This document shows, piece by piece, positions 37,109-48,134 of a stretch of DNA of 64,000 nt; the first letter of the stretch is position 1; every line of letters begins with the position of its first letter. Source of the DNA: Candidatus Nitrospira kreftii (GTDB taxonomy: Bacteria > Nitrospirota > Nitrospiria > Nitrospirales > Nitrospiraceae); NCBI GenBank assembly GCA_014058405.1, contig CP047423.1, forward strand, positions 4,061,729 through 4,125,728, read 5' to 3'. The position numbers and the translations under genes are program-made. The notes under the pieces are model-generated. The model saw only the letters and a program-made list of their open reading frames with translations. It did not search any database and was not told the DNA's origin.

Positions 37109-37753
37109 CTAGGTGGAATCACCGGGGAAGGTTTGTTCCAACGATGTAATCATGGGCTTCCCATTGCGAATGTTGAAGAGCAGTGTTTCCTCACCCTCTA
37201 TCTTGAACTCTCGATTGGCTTGCAGAAGTGTCTCCGCCGACTTAAAGGACACTTTCGCGCTTTGCTCATCCGCGGCTAACGAGACCGTCGTCGTCGTGCG
37301 AGTGAAGTCATTAGCGCTAGGGAAAGCAAAAGCCATGGCCAACGTCTTCCGATATTCTTCCCGGGTCAAGAGGGCCACTTGTTGTTGTGACCCTTGCTTC
37401 ATGTGAATGGTAATGGTGGCATCGGAGGTAATGTGGCGCACGACAGCATCGACATCCTTTCGCCGAGTGGCCTCGTCGAGCGTATTGAGCAACAGATCGA
37501 TTCCTTCACGAGTCAGCCTCACATCAGCAGAAATCGGTTTTGTCTGGGAGTCAGTTGGAATCTCACTGGGTTGGCTGCTGAACACTTGAGGAGCCAAGAA
37601 ACTCGTCGGCAAGCCCTGTCTCTTGAAAGCCAGGTATCCGGTGCCGACCGCGGCACAGAACACGAGCGCGATGACAATGGCGATCCACGTCGAGGAGCCA
37701 CGCGAGGGTTCATTGGCCGTCCTCCGATCGGGGCCCTGCTTCATAGCGACCAT
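37109..37753 (-). CDS. Membrane-anchored NTF2/SnoaL-like protein
   Basis: A 214-residue protein with a polar N-terminus, one membrane helix (TWIAIVIALVFCAAVGTGYLA), a flexible linker and a C-terminal domain of about 120 residues with the pattern of an NTF2-like cone (LLNTLDEATRRKDVDAVVRH, ITSDATITIHMKQ, LTREEYRKTLAMAFAFPSA). Function unknown; it may sense or bind a small molecule outside the inner membrane. It lies upstream of the two-component genes on the same strand. Confidence 0.65.
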   Translation of the reverse strand: MVAMKQGPDRRTANEPSRGSSTWIAIVIALVFCAAVGTGYLAFKRQGLPTSFLAPQVFSSQPSEIPTDSQTKPISADVRLTREGIDLLLNTLDEATRRKDVDAVVRHITSDATITIHMKQGSQQQVALLTREEYRKTLAMAFAFPSANDFTRTTTTVSLAADEQSAKVSFKSAETLLQANREFKIEGEETLLFNIRNGKPMITSLEQTFPGDST

Positions 37754-38043
37754 GTGATCAGCTCTCAGGATTTAGGGTATGCCTAACAATAGCCTGAATT
37801 CCACCAAAAGCAACCAAAGTGCGGGCCTCGGCATAAGGCAAGAATTGCGAGGGTCGGGATAGCCCCGTCCTGCACGACCCCTCTGTCCCCTCCGGCCGCC
37901 ATCCTAATCTGCCACACTCAACTTGTCCAAGAAACGGGATATACAGTCTCTTGGAAATGTGTTGATCCCGTGGTACGCTGCGCGGTTAACTGGACTATGA
38001 TTCCTACAAATTCTCCGGAAACCAACAGAAGGCAAACGACCCC

Positions 38044-40932
<2,889 letters not shown>

Positions 40933-41053
40933 CACGACCTGCTTTGGGGTACGGTGCTTGGCCCTACGGCCCATATTATATCGCTCATCTCTCATGCCTG
41001 CTTTGTGAGACACGCAGTCGAGCGGAGATGTCGATCCTGATGAGGAGATGCAT

Positions 41054-42373
41054 ATGAGCGACATCGACCGTCGGGGCTTTCTGGTGCGTACGGGCTTGGC
41101 CCTGACCGCGGCCGTTCTGGCGGAAGCCTGTTCTCACACCTTGGCCTCTCAACCAGCTCCACAGCCCAAGTTCACAAACTGGGAAGACCTACGCACACAG
41201 TTTGCACTCTCCCCTCGTCTCATCCATCTCGCGGCGTTCTTCCTTGCATCCCATCCCACGCCGGTGCGTAAAGCCATCGAGCGACATCGCGACGGGTTGG
41301 ATGCTGATCCTATCGGATATTGGTTTGAACAGGAGGACAAACAAGAGGCAAAGGTCCTTCGGGCAGCCGCTGATTATCTCAATGCCGACCCCACCGACAT
41401 CGCCTTGACCGACAGCACCACGATGGGCCTCGGACTGCTCTATGGAGGGTTACAGCTTCGACGCGGCCAAGAAATCCTGACCACAACACACGACCACTAT
41501 TCGACAGAAGTCTCTTTGCGCCTCCGTGCGGAACGCACGGGCGCCACAGTACGTCAAAGCCCCCTCTATCGTGCCCTCAAGACCGTCACGCGCGACGAAA
41601 TCGTCGAGTCCCTGCGCAAGGGCATCTCGCCCGCCACACGTATCGTGGCGGTCACCTGGGTTCACTCCAGCACAGGGTTGAAACTGCCGATCCACGACAT
41701 GGCGTTGGCCATCCAATCCATCAATCGCTCGCGGGATGAGCAGGACCGGATCATCTTCTGTGTGGACGGACTCCATGGCTTGGGGGTGGAAGATTTCAGC
41801 GTGAGCGAGCTGGGTTGCGATTTCCTGGTTGCGGGAACCCACAAGTGGATGTTCGGCCCACGAGGAACCGGTCTTGTCTGGGGACACCCAAAGGCCTGGC
41901 CAATGACCCAGGCCACTATTCCAACGTTTAGTGGGCAAGCCTATGAGCTCTGGATGGAAAACAAATCGTCAAAGGACCTCCCTCCATCGGTCCACATGAC
42001 ACCGGGAGGGTTCCATTCGTTTGAGCATCGCTGGGCGCTGGATGAAGCGTTCAAATTTCATCAAACCATAGGGAAGTCCAGAGTGGCAGAACGCATCTCT
42101 GCATTGAACCAGCAATTGAAACAGGGATTAGCATCAATGCGTCATGTGACCCTTCATACGCCGATGTCCCAGGATCTCTCGGCGGGAATCGTCTGTTTCG
42201 ACGTGGACGGCATAGAGCCTCGCGCAGTGGTGGAAAAGCTCCGTCAGCGCAGCATCGTCGGCAGCGTCACTCCCTACGCAACCAAGTATGTCCGGCTCGC
42301 GCCAAGTCTCATCAATTCGCCGAAGGAAATTGAGACAACGCTGGAAGAGATCCGAAAGCTGCGCATGGCCTAG
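41054..42373 (+). CDS. Tat-exported PLP-dependent class V aminotransferase-like enzyme
   Basis: A 439-residue protein with a twin-arginine signal (DRRGFLVRTGLALTAAVLAE, then Ala-Cys at the end suggesting a Tat lipoprotein). The catalytic fold is class V: DSTTMGLGLLYGGLQL, TWVHSSTGLKLPI, CVDGLHGLGV, and the PLP lysine at about 264 in GTHKWMFGPRGTG. Closest remembered relatives are isopenicillin N epimerase-like and cysteine-desulfurase-like proteins. A PLP enzyme sent folded through Tat is unusual. GAGGAG lies 6 bases before ATG 41054. Confidence 0.82.
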   Translation: MSDIDRRGFLVRTGLALTAAVLAEACSHTLASQPAPQPKFTNWEDLRTQFALSPRLIHLAAFFLASHPTPVRKAIERHRDGLDADPIGYWFEQEDKQEAKVLRAAADYLNADPTDIALTDSTTMGLGLLYGGLQLRRGQEILTTTHDHYSTEVSLRLRAERTGATVRQSPLYRALKTVTRDEIVESLRKGISPATRIVAVTWVHSSTGLKLPIHDMALAIQSINRSRDEQDRIIFCVDGLHGLGVEDFSVSELGCDFLVAGTHKWMFGPRGTGLVWGHPKAWPMTQATIPTFSGQAYELWMENKSSKDLPPSVHMTPGGFHSFEHRWALDEAFKFHQTIGKSRVAERISALNQQLKQGLASMRHVTLHTPMSQDLSAGIVCFDVDGIEPRAVVEKLRQRSIVGSVTPYATKYVRLAPSLINSPKEIETTLEEIRKLRMA

Positions 42374-42442
42374 CACGCACCACAGCTCGTTGATACTGAT
42401 CTCCCCCGCTCCAGCTCCCAATACGTGCCTTGATCACACACG

Positions 42443-42805
42443 TCACTCAAAGTGACAGCGCAGTTTCTTCGCGGCAGTCCGCAAGGACTGATCGAGGGTC
42501 CAGAGTGTCACGTGCCCAAGCACGGCCGACGCGAGGAGATGGGCATCGATCCACCCTAACCCCTGCCCGAAGAGCTTGTGGGTCTCGATAAACATGAGCA
42601 CCTCTTCATACTCGATGGTCGGCGTGGTTGGGAGCACCGTCAGAGAGCCGAGGACTTCAGATCGACGTTTCATATTGCCGCACGCTAACTCCCCGATAAC
42701 GAGCGGGTGACAGAGGACCAGATCGTCATCCAGCAAGCGTCGGAGCACGGGAGAGTCGGATCGAAAATGATCGATCCACACGGACGTATCGACTAGGGTG
42801 GGCAT
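42443..42805 (-). CDS. vapC: VapC-type PIN-domain ribonuclease toxin
   Basis: A 120-residue PIN protein with all acidic residues: LVDTSVWIDHF (Asp6), VIGELACGN (Glu39), WIDAHLLASAV (Asp) and LWTLDQSLRTAA (Asp). Type II toxin that cleaves tRNA or rRNA. It starts 2 bases after the antitoxin stop. Confidence 0.9.
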   Translation of the reverse strand: MPTLVDTSVWIDHFRSDSPVLRRLLDDDLVLCHPLVIGELACGNMKRRSEVLGSLTVLPTTPTIEYEEVLMFIETHKLFGQGLGWIDAHLLASAVLGHVTLWTLDQSLRTAAKKLRCHFE

Positions 42806-42807
42806 GC

Positions 42808-42999
42808 CTAGGCAGACCGGCGGCGGCGGATCTCTTTGAGCTGAGGGTCGCTGCCTCCCAGCCGAGCGAGCCGCTTGGCGGCTTCGCGCGAAATGAGAGC
42901 CTCAAGTCCCAAGCGCACGAGCTGTGTTTTTTCGTGAACACCGGTGAGTTGGCCTGCGCGCTTGAGGAGCTGATCGTCGATGTTGAGTGTCGTGCGCAT
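42808..42999 (-). CDS. vapB: VapB-type antitoxin
   Basis: A 63-residue antitoxin with an N-terminal ribbon-helix-helix strand MRTTLNIDDQLLKRAGQLTG, then VHEKTQLVRLGLEALISREA and a basic tail that would wrap the PIN toxin. It autoregulates the operon in related pairs. The first Met options are at 43026, 43005 and 42999; the last gives the family start. Confidence 0.85.
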   Translation of the reverse strand: MRTTLNIDDQLLKRAGQLTGVHEKTQLVRLGLEALISREAAKRLARLGGSDPQLKEIRRRRSA

Positions 43000-43096
43000 A
43001 TGCATCAATATGCATGACTGAGGCATCAGCCGTCAAGCTGCTTCTTGTGTGACGGAGCCATCGGAGGCAAAGGGTCAAAGAGCAAATGGCACAGGG

Positions 43097-44239
43097 TTAC
43101 GGAAGGTCTTGAACAAGACGGAAGCCCAGGGAGTCGAGCCGGGAGTCGGTGGGGAACCTGTACCGGTAGGATGCACGCAGGGCCACCGGAAGGTTGCTCC
43201 AGGAGCCACCACGGAACACGCGCTGGCTCTGGCTTTCGTCATACCAACTTGCGCACCATTCCCAGACATTGCCCGCCATGTCGTAACTGCCGTACGGACT
43301 AACGCCATTAGGATACTGGTTGACTGCGGTCGTATGACCGATACGAGACCCTGTACTGTTACATCGATCCTTGTCGAACTCCTCGCCCCAAGGATAGAGA
43401 CGCCCATCTTCGCCTCGTGCCGCCTTTTCCCACTCCTGCTCTGTCGGAAGACGCCTTCCGGCCCAGTTGGCGTAAGCTTCCGCCTCGTAGTAGCTCACGC
43501 CGACAACAGGATGATCTGCTTTGTTCCATGTCGAGGCATTCCAGTAAATAGGGCTTGTGACGTTGTTTTTGGTCTTCCACTGCCACCCATCATCTGACCA
43601 GTACTGCTGGTTCTTATAGCCACCTGCCTCTATGAAGGCTCGATACTTCTCATTGGTCACGGGGTACTGATCGATCCAATAGTCATAGTCGATCACCTCA
43701 CGAGTTTTTCCGTCACCATACAGGAATGGCCCTTTCGGTACTTTCACCATGTCCACTGGAGTGGTCGTGATGTTCTGTCTTCTTTCCTTTTGCTTCAGAT
43801 GCCCAATCAACCGATCCATGTCTTTATGAAAATCAGGATCAGGGCGTACGACAATCCCGTTTCGATATGACAAGGCTTGGATGCTGACAGGAAGACGTTC
43901 CGCCGCTGGAATTTTTGCACCTTGGACCAGCACGGGAATAACAGGAACCTGCCGTTTTAGTGCCGACTCGATTTCAATCCGTACGAAATCGCCAGAGTCT
44001 TCAAGTCTGGACTTTCCTTTGCGGCCTTTTCCCCTGAGCCAATCTCGACCGATCACCGCGAGGAACACGTCGCACTTCGCCACCTGTTCGTCCAGATAGG
44101 TCCGAAAGTCGACGCCCAGGGGGATGGAATCCACATCGCGAAAGACCGACTGCGGAAACACCTGAATAAGCCGGTCGTAAATCCGACCAGTCACATCGGC
44201 ACTATCTTCGCGACGATACGAAATCAAAATCTTGCTCAT
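43097..44239 (-). CDS. TIR domain fused to a formylglycine-generating-enzyme-fold domain
   Basis: A 380-residue fusion. Residues 1-150 are a TIR domain (MSKILISYRREDSADVTGRI, SVFRDVDSIPLGVDFRTYL), with the candidate NADase glutamate at Glu51 (YLDEQVAKCDVFLAVIG). Residues 160-380 are an FGE-sulfatase (SUMF1) fold: MVKVPKGPFLYGD, YPVTNEKYRAFIEAGGY, VSYYEAEAYANWAGRRLPTE, EWEKAARGEDGRLYPWGEEF, DMAGNVWEWCASW, VFRGGSW. The active-site cysteines of true FGE after GGSW are replaced (NLPVALRASYRYR), so the domain is probably binding-only. TIR-FGE fusions occur in bacterial signalling and immunity. Confidence 0.85.
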   Translation of the reverse strand: MSKILISYRREDSADVTGRIYDRLIQVFPQSVFRDVDSIPLGVDFRTYLDEQVAKCDVFLAVIGRDWLRGKGRKGKSRLEDSGDFVRIEIESALKRQVPVIPVLVQGAKIPAAERLPVSIQALSYRNGIVVRPDPDFHKDMDRLIGHLKQKERRQNITTTPVDMVKVPKGPFLYGDGKTREVIDYDYWIDQYPVTNEKYRAFIEAGGYKNQQYWSDDGWQWKTKNNVTSPIYWNASTWNKADHPVVGVSYYEAEAYANWAGRRLPTEQEWEKAARGEDGRLYPWGEEFDKDRCNSTGSRIGHTTAVNQYPNGVSPYGSYDMAGNVWEWCASWYDESQSQRVFRGGSWSNLPVALRASYRYRFPTDSRLDSLGFRLVQDLP

Positions 44240-44416
44240 GGTCTCACAACTCGAAGCCCAGGCTTTCCAGCCATCCCAATGGGCTGTGCCGCCAGATTCT
44301 ACGTATTTTCATGATCAAAGCAAGGCCGTAAACTGAGTCTGGAATTGAGGACGGTTTTACATCCCTGAGGCAGCCAGGAGTGGTGGGAAGTTCGGTGTCA
44401 GTTACTGGGGAGAGAT

Positions 44417-44917
44417 CTACTTCTCGTCACACTTTTTGAACTTCGACTCTACGCAACGTTCCGCCATCTCATGCGCTTTCTGAATTTGAGGCAGAGTCAT
44501 GCGCGAGGCGAGATTGTCGCGGTCCTTCGTGAGTTCTTGTTTTGACCCACCAGTGGACGACTCAATTGCCACGCTGTACCACATATGCGCACGAACATTG
44601 TCTTGTGGAACGCCATGCCCTTTGGCAAACATCTGGGCAAGGGCATTCTGGGCCCCTGCGTGCCCCTGCCCGGCCGCCGAGCGATGCCATTTGAACGCCG
44701 CTTGAAAATCATGCGTCACACCCAGACCGCTGGCATAGAGGAGTCCCAGATTGTACTGCGCCCGTGCATCTCCTTTTTCCGCCAAGGGTAAAAAGCGTGC
44801 CCCTGCGACTCGGAAATCGCCACGCTGCAACGCCTCGTAGGGTTCCTCTCCGGATATGGCCATCGCGGCTGACGCACTGGTCATGACGAACATGACCGCG
44901 AGCACGAACAGTCTCAT
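44417..44917 (-). CDS. Exported Sel1-repeat protein
   Basis: A 166-residue secreted protein with signal peptide MRLFVLAVMFVMTSASAAMA. Sel1-like repeats: ARAQYNLGLLYASGLGVTHD, FQAAFKWHRSAAGQGHAGAQ, NALAQMFAKGHGVPQDNVRA. These solenoids mediate protein contacts. A charged, Cys-containing tail ends ERCVESKFKKCDEK. Monocistronic as far as can be seen. Confidence 0.82.
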   Translation of the reverse strand: MRLFVLAVMFVMTSASAAMAISGEEPYEALQRGDFRVAGARFLPLAEKGDARAQYNLGLLYASGLGVTHDFQAAFKWHRSAAGQGHAGAQNALAQMFAKGHGVPQDNVRAHMWYSVAIESSTGGSKQELTKDRDNLASRMTLPQIQKAHEMAERCVESKFKKCDEK

Positions 44918-45060
44918 GGTTTCCCTCGCCCTTCAGCACCGTAAGCAAACTCGGAACTTAGAATGCCTCACGTTCGTTTACAATACAACCACTGCCCACT
45001 TTTCCGCTACTCCCACTACAATGCACCGCGTAGTCGGCGCACTGGCAAGTCCAAGCTGAA

Positions 45061-45168
45061 GTCGAGTGGATGCTCCAAGCCTGTGAGGATTGGCTGCGGC
45101 CGGTTGCGCTGACTGCCCTTCATACGGGCATGCGGAAAGGAGAACTCCTAGGTCTCACGTGGGATTCT
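45061..45168 (+). pseudogene. Fragment of a tyrosine integrase
   Basis: Thirty-odd codons read VEWMLQACEDWLRPVALTAL, HTGMRKGELLGLTWD, the conserved first-arginine region of an integrase catalytic domain. The frame then leaves the family and there is no His-x-x-Arg or Tyr box after it. It is a remnant of an older insertion just outside the left end of the tRNA-Leu element. Confidence 0.75.
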
Positions 45169-45369
45169 GGAATGCCTTGTGACATGAAAGACTCTGCCCT
45201 GAAGATACTTTAATAGATCCTCTGTATGATTGTCCTCATAACTTAACAGGATCGTCTTCATGCCTTTGCATGCTTACCATAGGGCATTCAATGGACAAGG
45301 ACATTGACTGCAATACGGCTGAGCAGTTCACATGAGTTCGCTTCGTGCCTTTTCGACGAGCACTGCTTT

Positions 45370-45576
45370 CTACTCTACTCTCGAAAATCGGGGAACGGAA
45401 ACGCCTCCCTTCTCGACGATCTCAGTAAACATGGCAACCGGTCTTATCCAGAGCCCTCGATCGCCATACAACGCCCGGTACACAACAAACTCCTCCTCTG
45501 TTTCCGAATGCTTGGCGACTCCCACAACCTCATAGTCATGGCCTTTATGGTGTCGGTAAATGCCGGGGGTGACCAT
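45370..45576 (-). CDS. DUF1653 family small protein
   Basis: A 68-residue protein with the full family pattern: PGIYRHHKGHDYEVVGVAKHSETEEEFVVYRALYGD split as PGIYRHHKGHDYEVVGVAKH and SETEEEFVVYRALYGDRGLW, then IRPVAMFTEIVEKGGVSVPRF. Function unknown; the fold is a small SH3-like barrel in the family. GAGGAG lies 9 bases before the ATG. Confidence 0.85.
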   Translation of the reverse strand: MVTPGIYRHHKGHDYEVVGVAKHSETEEEFVVYRALYGDRGLWIRPVAMFTEIVEKGGVSVPRFSRVE

Positions 45577-45691
45577 GATCGCCTACTCCTCGTGGTGGGG
45601 ACGCCCGCATGTTCACTTGACACTTTCGCCGAAACCAACCCCTGACAGGGCACTCAGGAGGGTAACGAAGGATGGGCCGTGAAGGCAGAAA

Positions 45692-45806
45692 CCCTTGATT
45701 GGAGCGTAGAATATTGGGTGGTGCCGAAGCCGGGATAGGAAAGGTGGGAATCGCTGAAGACCTTCATGGGAGCGGTGATTCCCACTTATCCCCTTGATGG
45801 GAGCGG
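45692..45806. repeat. Three short direct repeats around attL
   Basis: CCTTGATTGGAGCG (45693-45706), CCTTCATGGGAGCGG (45761-45775) and CCTTGATGGGAGCGG (45792-45806) flank the 21-bp core at 45715-45735. Spacing and similarity suggest arm-type integrase or excisionase sites. An 11-bp-class inverted repeat of GTGGGAATC also lies here (45744-45787). Confidence 0.5.
45715..45735. repeat. attL: 21-bp copy of the 3' end of tRNA-Leu(CAG)
   Basis: Identical to 55361-55381, which covers the CCA and acceptor 3' strand side of the tRNA. It diverges at once after the match. The rest of the tRNA is absent here, as expected for the distal attachment scar. Confidence 0.75.
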
Positions 45807-45901
45807 ACCACGCTCTTGTTTCTCTTTGTCGCTCTTTGGTCCGGCTCGGCTCGATCTGTCGGCGAGTGTAACACCCTAATAACACCTGGCGGAAGACCCC
45901 C

Positions 45902-45946
45902 GGGGGCCTTTGTCGGCAGGGCAGGGGCCTGTTCAGGGAACCCGAC
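45902..45946 (+). repeat. 45-bp GC-rich dispersed repeat, copy 1
   Basis: 38 of 45 positions match copy 2 at 47846-47890, same orientation. It contains CTTTGTCGGC and AGGGAACCCGAC. Read on the minus strand, both encode VGFP-x-QAP-x-x-PTK-x-PG, which may be a remnant of a repeated coding segment. Confidence 0.6.
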
Positions 45947-45991
45947 GACTAGCCAGGCATCTCGGGCTTGGCCCGTTGTCTACGGTAAAGT

Positions 45992-46245
45992 TCAGTTGTA
46001 AATCTGGCCGTCATCGATTGCGGTTAGGCCCTTCCCCAGGCTGTGGGGAACGCCGACCGTAACTGCCCCAGTACACAAGCCCCCCCTTGCCATCACCTGC
46101 TGTGAAGGACACGTGATAGACGCGGCCATTCCCAGTGCCGGATCGTTCCGCGCGCACCGAGGCTGCACCGACCCCAATCACCGCATCTGCACTCGTGTCC
46201 CCGGTGAGAGATTCCAGTAGATGCCCTCTCCTTCTTGCAATCTGT
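45992..46245 (-). pseudogene. Remnant of a secreted repeat-protein C-terminus
   Basis: The minus strand encodes LTGDTSADAVIGVGAASVRA, ERSGTGNGRVYHVSFTAGDG, then, after a one-base frame change near 46085, CTGAVTVGVPHSLGKGLTAI and DDGQIYN before a stop. This is the usual end of bacterial Ig/PKD-like secreted proteins (RAERSGTGNGRVY ... VTVPHDQGK). The upstream part is not present, so only a decayed tail remains. Confidence 0.6.
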
Positions 46246-46341
46246 GCTCATACGTCACAGGGCAGACGACCGGACACCGACGGTAGGGATGGAGGACGAA
46301 GGGCATAATACCTCGTTAGAAGAGATAGTATTCAGAGGGGG
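46246..46341. other. Short non-coding stretch before the FG-GAP gene stop
   Basis: Holds no recognisable gene; together with 45577-45991 it makes up the gene-poor left end of the tRNA-Leu element, containing attL, the short repeats, repeat copy 1 and the decayed tail. Confidence 0.3.
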
Positions 46342-47667
46342 TTAGTCTTTCTTTTTGCCAGGCATCTGTACGGCAGAAGCAAATCCTTCGTCTCCTTCGT
46401 GCGACGATATGGCCACCACTTCATCGATTCCATCGCCATCAACGTCTGCTACGACTAGATCGCGAAACCCGATATTTTCGGAAAACCTTCCTTGTTCACC
46501 CGCGAGGAACCTTTTCACTTTCCCCTGGGAGTCCAAAAATAACACACCACCCATATCCCCAAAATCGCCTGAAGTTGTAGCGGCAGCAATCTCCTTTTTC
46601 CCTCGTCCTGTTAATTGGCCAAACGATACCTTGTAGACGTTTGCATTGGCATCAAGAGTCCACACGAGCTTCCCATCGGTATCAATTAAGTTCACTCTCC
46701 CCCCTGATCCCGCGAGAATATGGGGAGGACCTTCTTCCTTGAGAATACCGAGTGCCACAGCAGTTGTGTCCCCCTCTAAGGGTAGGGACCATAGTAAGTT
46801 GCCAGAATTCGAGATTGCGATTACCTTGCTCCCGAAAAATTCTGAGGCAATCACCTCCGGCTTGCCGTCGTTATTTATATCTCCCACGGCGACGCCCCCA
46901 AGCCGAACCGCATGCGGAAAATCCCAAAGCAGGTTGCCTGAGCTATCCATTACCCTGATGCCGCACGGGGGACACCGGAAGCCATATGAAATAAGAATAT
47001 CGTTGATCCCATCGCCGGAAAGATCTGCGACTTCAATGAAAGGTATCGAGGCTACTCCCGTAGCAGGTACACTATAGCTCTGGACAACCACGCCGTCCTT
47101 GTTAAAAACATAGACGGCGCTCGCGCCGGGTGCTCCCACAATGACTTCATTGCGACCGTCACCTGTAACATCCGCAATCTTCACATGGTCACCAACTTCA
47201 TTACCGGATCCGGTTCTAGGCAACTGGAATTTCCAAAGAAGCGTCCCGTCGTTCTTAATGGCGTAGAGAAATGAAGGGAGCTGGCTCTCGTACCCGGCAA
47301 CATCATTAATTCCGTCCCCGTCAATGTCACCTATCGCCACGTTCCAGACCGCTGCCTGTGTCTCAGTCGCAAAGCGCCATAAGATTTGGCCCGCGTTGTC
47401 GATTGCAACAATGGATGAACCGGGGTTTGTTCCAACGCTATAAGCAATGACAACATCGGGCTTACCATCACCTGTGATGTCGCCTGCCTTAATATCGATG
47501 GGCTGACGGCCTACTTCAGCACGCCAGAGAATCTGAGGCGTCGGCGCATTCTGAACCGATTTTTGATTAGTTCCGAGCTGAGCATACCCCATGGTGTCGC
47601 CAATCAGGGCGGCTCCGATTGCGATGACTCCGAAGGCGAAGGCGCAGTGGGCACTTCTGTTTCTCAC
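46342..47667 (-). CDS. Secreted FG-GAP/VCBS-repeat protein
   Basis: A 441-residue exported protein. The signal peptide is AFAFGVIAIGAALIGDTMGYAQ. At least six calcium-binding repeat motifs follow, each shaped D-x-D/T/S-G-D-G: GDITGDGKPDVVI, GDIDGDGINDVAG, ADVTGDGRNEVIV, ADLSGDGINDILI, GDINNDGKPEVIA, ADVDGDGIDEVVA. The spacing predicts a seven-bladed beta propeller of integrin type. Such proteins act in adhesion or carbohydrate binding. It lies in the tRNA-Leu element next to a decayed secreted-protein tail. Confidence 0.82.
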   Translation of the reverse strand: MRNRSAHCAFAFGVIAIGAALIGDTMGYAQLGTNQKSVQNAPTPQILWRAEVGRQPIDIKAGDITGDGKPDVVIAYSVGTNPGSSIVAIDNAGQILWRFATETQAAVWNVAIGDIDGDGINDVAGYESQLPSFLYAIKNDGTLLWKFQLPRTGSGNEVGDHVKIADVTGDGRNEVIVGAPGASAVYVFNKDGVVVQSYSVPATGVASIPFIEVADLSGDGINDILISYGFRCPPCGIRVMDSSGNLLWDFPHAVRLGGVAVGDINNDGKPEVIASEFFGSKVIAISNSGNLLWSLPLEGDTTAVALGILKEEGPPHILAGSGGRVNLIDTDGKLVWTLDANANVYKVSFGQLTGRGKKEIAAATTSGDFGDMGGVLFLDSQGKVKRFLAGEQGRFSENIGFRDLVVADVDGDGIDEVVAISSHEGDEGFASAVQMPGKKKD

Positions 47668-48134
47668 GTATCCTCCTGGGTAGTAAGATGAAGGGCTGCG
47701 TGCGATTTTATGTCGTGGATAGTCGGAAAAGCGATACGGAGAAATACGTTATGCGCCGTGTTGACATTGCAACGGACAAGGTCAAGGCCTGCATCTCCAA
47801 ACGGCTGGGTACACCGACAATGATACCATTACGCTGCTTGGGACCGGGGGTCTTTGTCGGCGGGCGGGGGGCCTGCTTAGGGAACCCGACACCATAGCCA
47901 TTCATCTTCCACTCCTGGCTCAAGAACCCATCCCCCGGGTTTCCTACGACCAACTTGCTCGAAAAGGAAACCCATCAATAGGCCAGGAACGATAGACATG
48001 GACTTATCGAAGGCCAACGCTATAAGAATCTCTAGTGATCCACAATCAGCGGGAGAAGCCTCAGGAGATCGAGCCGATTAGCTGACAGCCAGTATTGGAT
48101 TTTGTACAGCTACCACAATTCTTCGGGCATGCCG
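47668..48134. other. Gene-poor interval with repeat copy 2
   Basis: About 470 bases between the FG-GAP gene start and the end of the three-gene operon. It contains the second 45-bp repeat (47846-47890). Open frames here are short and without family character. Confidence 0.4.
47846..47890 (+). repeat. 45-bp GC-rich dispersed repeat, copy 2
   Basis: Matches copy 1 (45902-45946) at 38 of 45 positions. The two copies flank the FG-GAP gene and the decayed tail in direct orientation, about 1.9 kb apart. Confidence 0.6.

Noticed and set aside
37754..38043. Glycine riboswitch before gcvP
   Set aside because: The 290-base leader does not show the paired aptamer cores that I would recognise; no call made.
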